Assembly: GCA_958295725.1 (NCBI GenBank)
Contig: OY282368.1
Span: 930,001-994,000 of the forward strand
DNA length: 64,000 nt
Origin: an uncultured Alphaproteobacteria bacterium
GTDB lineage: Bacteria > Pseudomonadota > Alphaproteobacteria > UBA2966
Direction of reading: 5' to 3'
Shown here: positions 62,972-64,000 of the stretch, piece after piece
Layout: each line of letters opens with the position of its first letter
How positions within the stretch are numbered: position 1 is the stretch's first letter
Notes under the pieces: generated by a model
What the model was told of the DNA's origin: nothing
Seen by the model: only the letters and a program-made list of their open reading frames with translations
Database searches by the model: none
Position numbers and translations under genes: made by a program

Positions 62972-64000
62972 CGGCTCGGGCTTCCTTCAGCTTCCCCAAA
63001 TCCCGCCGAATGTCCTTGGCGATTTCCTCGATCTCCCGCGCCACCCGGGGATCAAGCCCCAGTTCCCATTCCAACGCGGTCGCGAGCGGCGACAAAAGAT
63101 CCGCCGCCGGCGACGCCTGGACGAGCCCCCGCATCCGCTCCGCTCCGATCTCGACGCTGAATTCCACCAAGGCGTCCATGTGCTCCCCTGAAAGAGGGTC
63201 GAGCTTCGGCAGGATCGCGAGCATCGCCTCGATATCCCGTTCGCAAACGGATGGATCGCCTCCCGCGAGGCTCGCTTTCGCCCGGATCAGATGGCCCCGC
63301 CACCGGTTCCCCGGCAATTCCGTGAGACTCCGGTCGAGCGCCCGGCTCGCCGCCACGATAGCCGCTTCGTACCGCCCGCGCCCCAACTCCAGTTCCGCTT
63401 TCCCAATGAGCGCGAGCTCGATCGGCATACGGAGCGCGGGGGACTCATGTTCCCCAAATCGGCGCACGACCTCGTCATAAGCGGCCAGGGCTTCCGCCGG
63501 CCGATTCAGCTCGCCGAGTGCGGCTCCCTTGCCGACAAGGGCCGTCGCGACCCACTCGCGAAGGGCGGGCGCCTCGCTCTCCCCGAAACGGCGCACTACC
63601 TCGTCGCAAGCGGCCAGGGTTTCCGCCGGCCGATTCAGCTCGCCGAGTGCGACTCCCTTGCCGACAAGGGCCATCGCGACCCACTCGCGAAGGGCGGGCG
63701 CCTCGCTCTCCCCGAAACGGCGCACGACCTCGTCATAAGCGGCCAGGGCTTCCGCCGGCCGATTCAGCTCGCCGAGTGCGGTTCCCTTGTTGACGAGAGC
63801 CCTCGCGACCCGCTCGCGAAGGGCAGGCGCCTCGCTCTCCCCGAAACGGCGCACGACCTCGTCATAAGCGGCCAGGGCTTCCGCCGGCCGATTCAGCTCG
63901 CCGAGTGCGACTCCCTTGCCGACAAGGGCCATCGCGACCCACTCGCGAAGGGCGGGCGCCTCGCTCTCCCCGAAACGGCGCACGACCTCGTCATAAGCGA
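62958..64000 (-). CDS. TPR-repeat protein, 5' end outside the window
   Basis: The frame is open to the right edge, so at least 347 residues are seen and the start is missing. The visible part holds about four and a half 43-residue repeats (KGVALGELNRPAEALAAYDE preceded by RRFGESEAPALREWVA), typical of Sel1/TPR helical pairs. A C-terminal helical domain of about 150 residues without repeats follows. It is probably a scaffold or sensor of the methyltransferase-helicase operon. Confidence 0.82.
   Translation of the reverse strand, partial: AYDEVVRRFGESEAPALREWVAMALVGKGVALGELNRPAEALAAYDEVVRRFGESEAPALRERVARALVNKGTALGELNRPAEALAAYDEVVRRFGESEAPALREWVAMALVGKGVALGELNRPAETLAACDEVVRRFGESEAPALREWVATALVGKGAALGELNRPAEALAAYDEVVRRFGEHESPALRMPIELALIGKAELELGRGRYEAAIVAASRALDRSLTELPGNRWRGHLIRAKASLAGGDPSVCERDIEAMLAILPKLDPLSGEHMDALVEFSVEIGAERMRGLVQASPAADLLSPLATALEWELGLDPRVAREIEEIAKDIRRDLGKLKEARADGAG
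63450..64000. repeat. 129-bp tandem repeats within the TPR gene
   Basis: Blocks starting near 63487, 63616, 63745 and 63874 repeat every 129 bp with nearly identical bases. This is much closer than protein-level selection needs, so they arose by recent duplication or are kept alike by gene conversion. The block near 63450 is more diverged. Repeat number may vary between strains. Confidence 0.85.

Noticed and set aside
57242..63160. Plus-strand frames of 1031 and 878 codons opposite the defence genes
   Set aside because: The minus strand encodes the PLD-SNF2 and DUF1156 motifs with operon spacing; the plus frames are composition artefacts.

Overview
The window is GC-rich (mostly above 60 percent G+C) and looks like an alphaproteobacterial chromosome segment. 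The evidence is the style of its catabolic and transport genes (liv-type and polyamine-type ABC transporters, Rieske oxygenase, hydantoinase/oxoprolinase A-B-B set, CoxG, a split Mrp antiporter), a MobF-type relaxase relic, and IS5/IS256/IS630/IS1595 remnants. The taxonomic placement is inference; no rRNA is present.

Layout. 0-6 kb: an unidentified protein, a broken lipoprotein, a Phd/PIN toxin-antitoxin pair, then two internally deleted IS5-family copies bracketing an iron-type locus (a broken di-heme oxidoreductase and an LbtU-like porin) with Fur-like sites between them. 5.5-20.6 kb: CoxG, a 1701-residue exonuclease-RecQ-UvrD fusion, an SDR dehydrogenase and a ten-gene Mrp/Mbh-type cation/proton antiporter operon, then a GST. 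20.7-21.5 kb: a 46-bp tandem repeat array. 22-34 kb: glutamine synthetase-like and MetX-like genes, an IS1595-family element carrying a methyltransferase-nuclease fusion and inserted in a small coiled-coil gene, then class II aldolase, Rieske oxygenase, a polyamine-type ABC transporter with a frameshifted binding protein, and an acyl-CoA dehydrogenase-like gene. 34.7-39.3 kb: a complete livKHMGF operon.

39.4-45.3 kb is an accessory block. IS256-type ends and duplicated IS256 transposase fragments enclose an AT-rich SIR2-STAND gene (probable phage defence). It is followed by relics of a DUF4338 protein, an integrase-core transposase, a HigBA pair and a broken tyrosine integrase. 45.4-51.3 kb is a hydantoinase operon. 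51.4-64 kb is a second accessory block: an IS630 fragment fused to a decapitated HigB beside an intact HigA, a third IS5 relic, tRNA-Lys with integrase fragments, a collapsed MobF relaxase, a three-gene membrane/TIR/TIR operon, a VapBC pair, and a PLD-SNF2 helicase with a DUF1156 methyltransferase and a TPR protein running off the right edge.

The strongest candidate for an under-described system is the compact operon at 54.3-55.6 kb: a small multi-span membrane protein followed by two different TIR-like proteins, one closely resembling Thoeris ThsB. It has no ThsA gene beside it and lies next to a DISARM-like methyltransferase/helicase locus. The second is the SIR2-STAND gene, delivered between about 150-bp direct repeats of an IS256 transposase gene.
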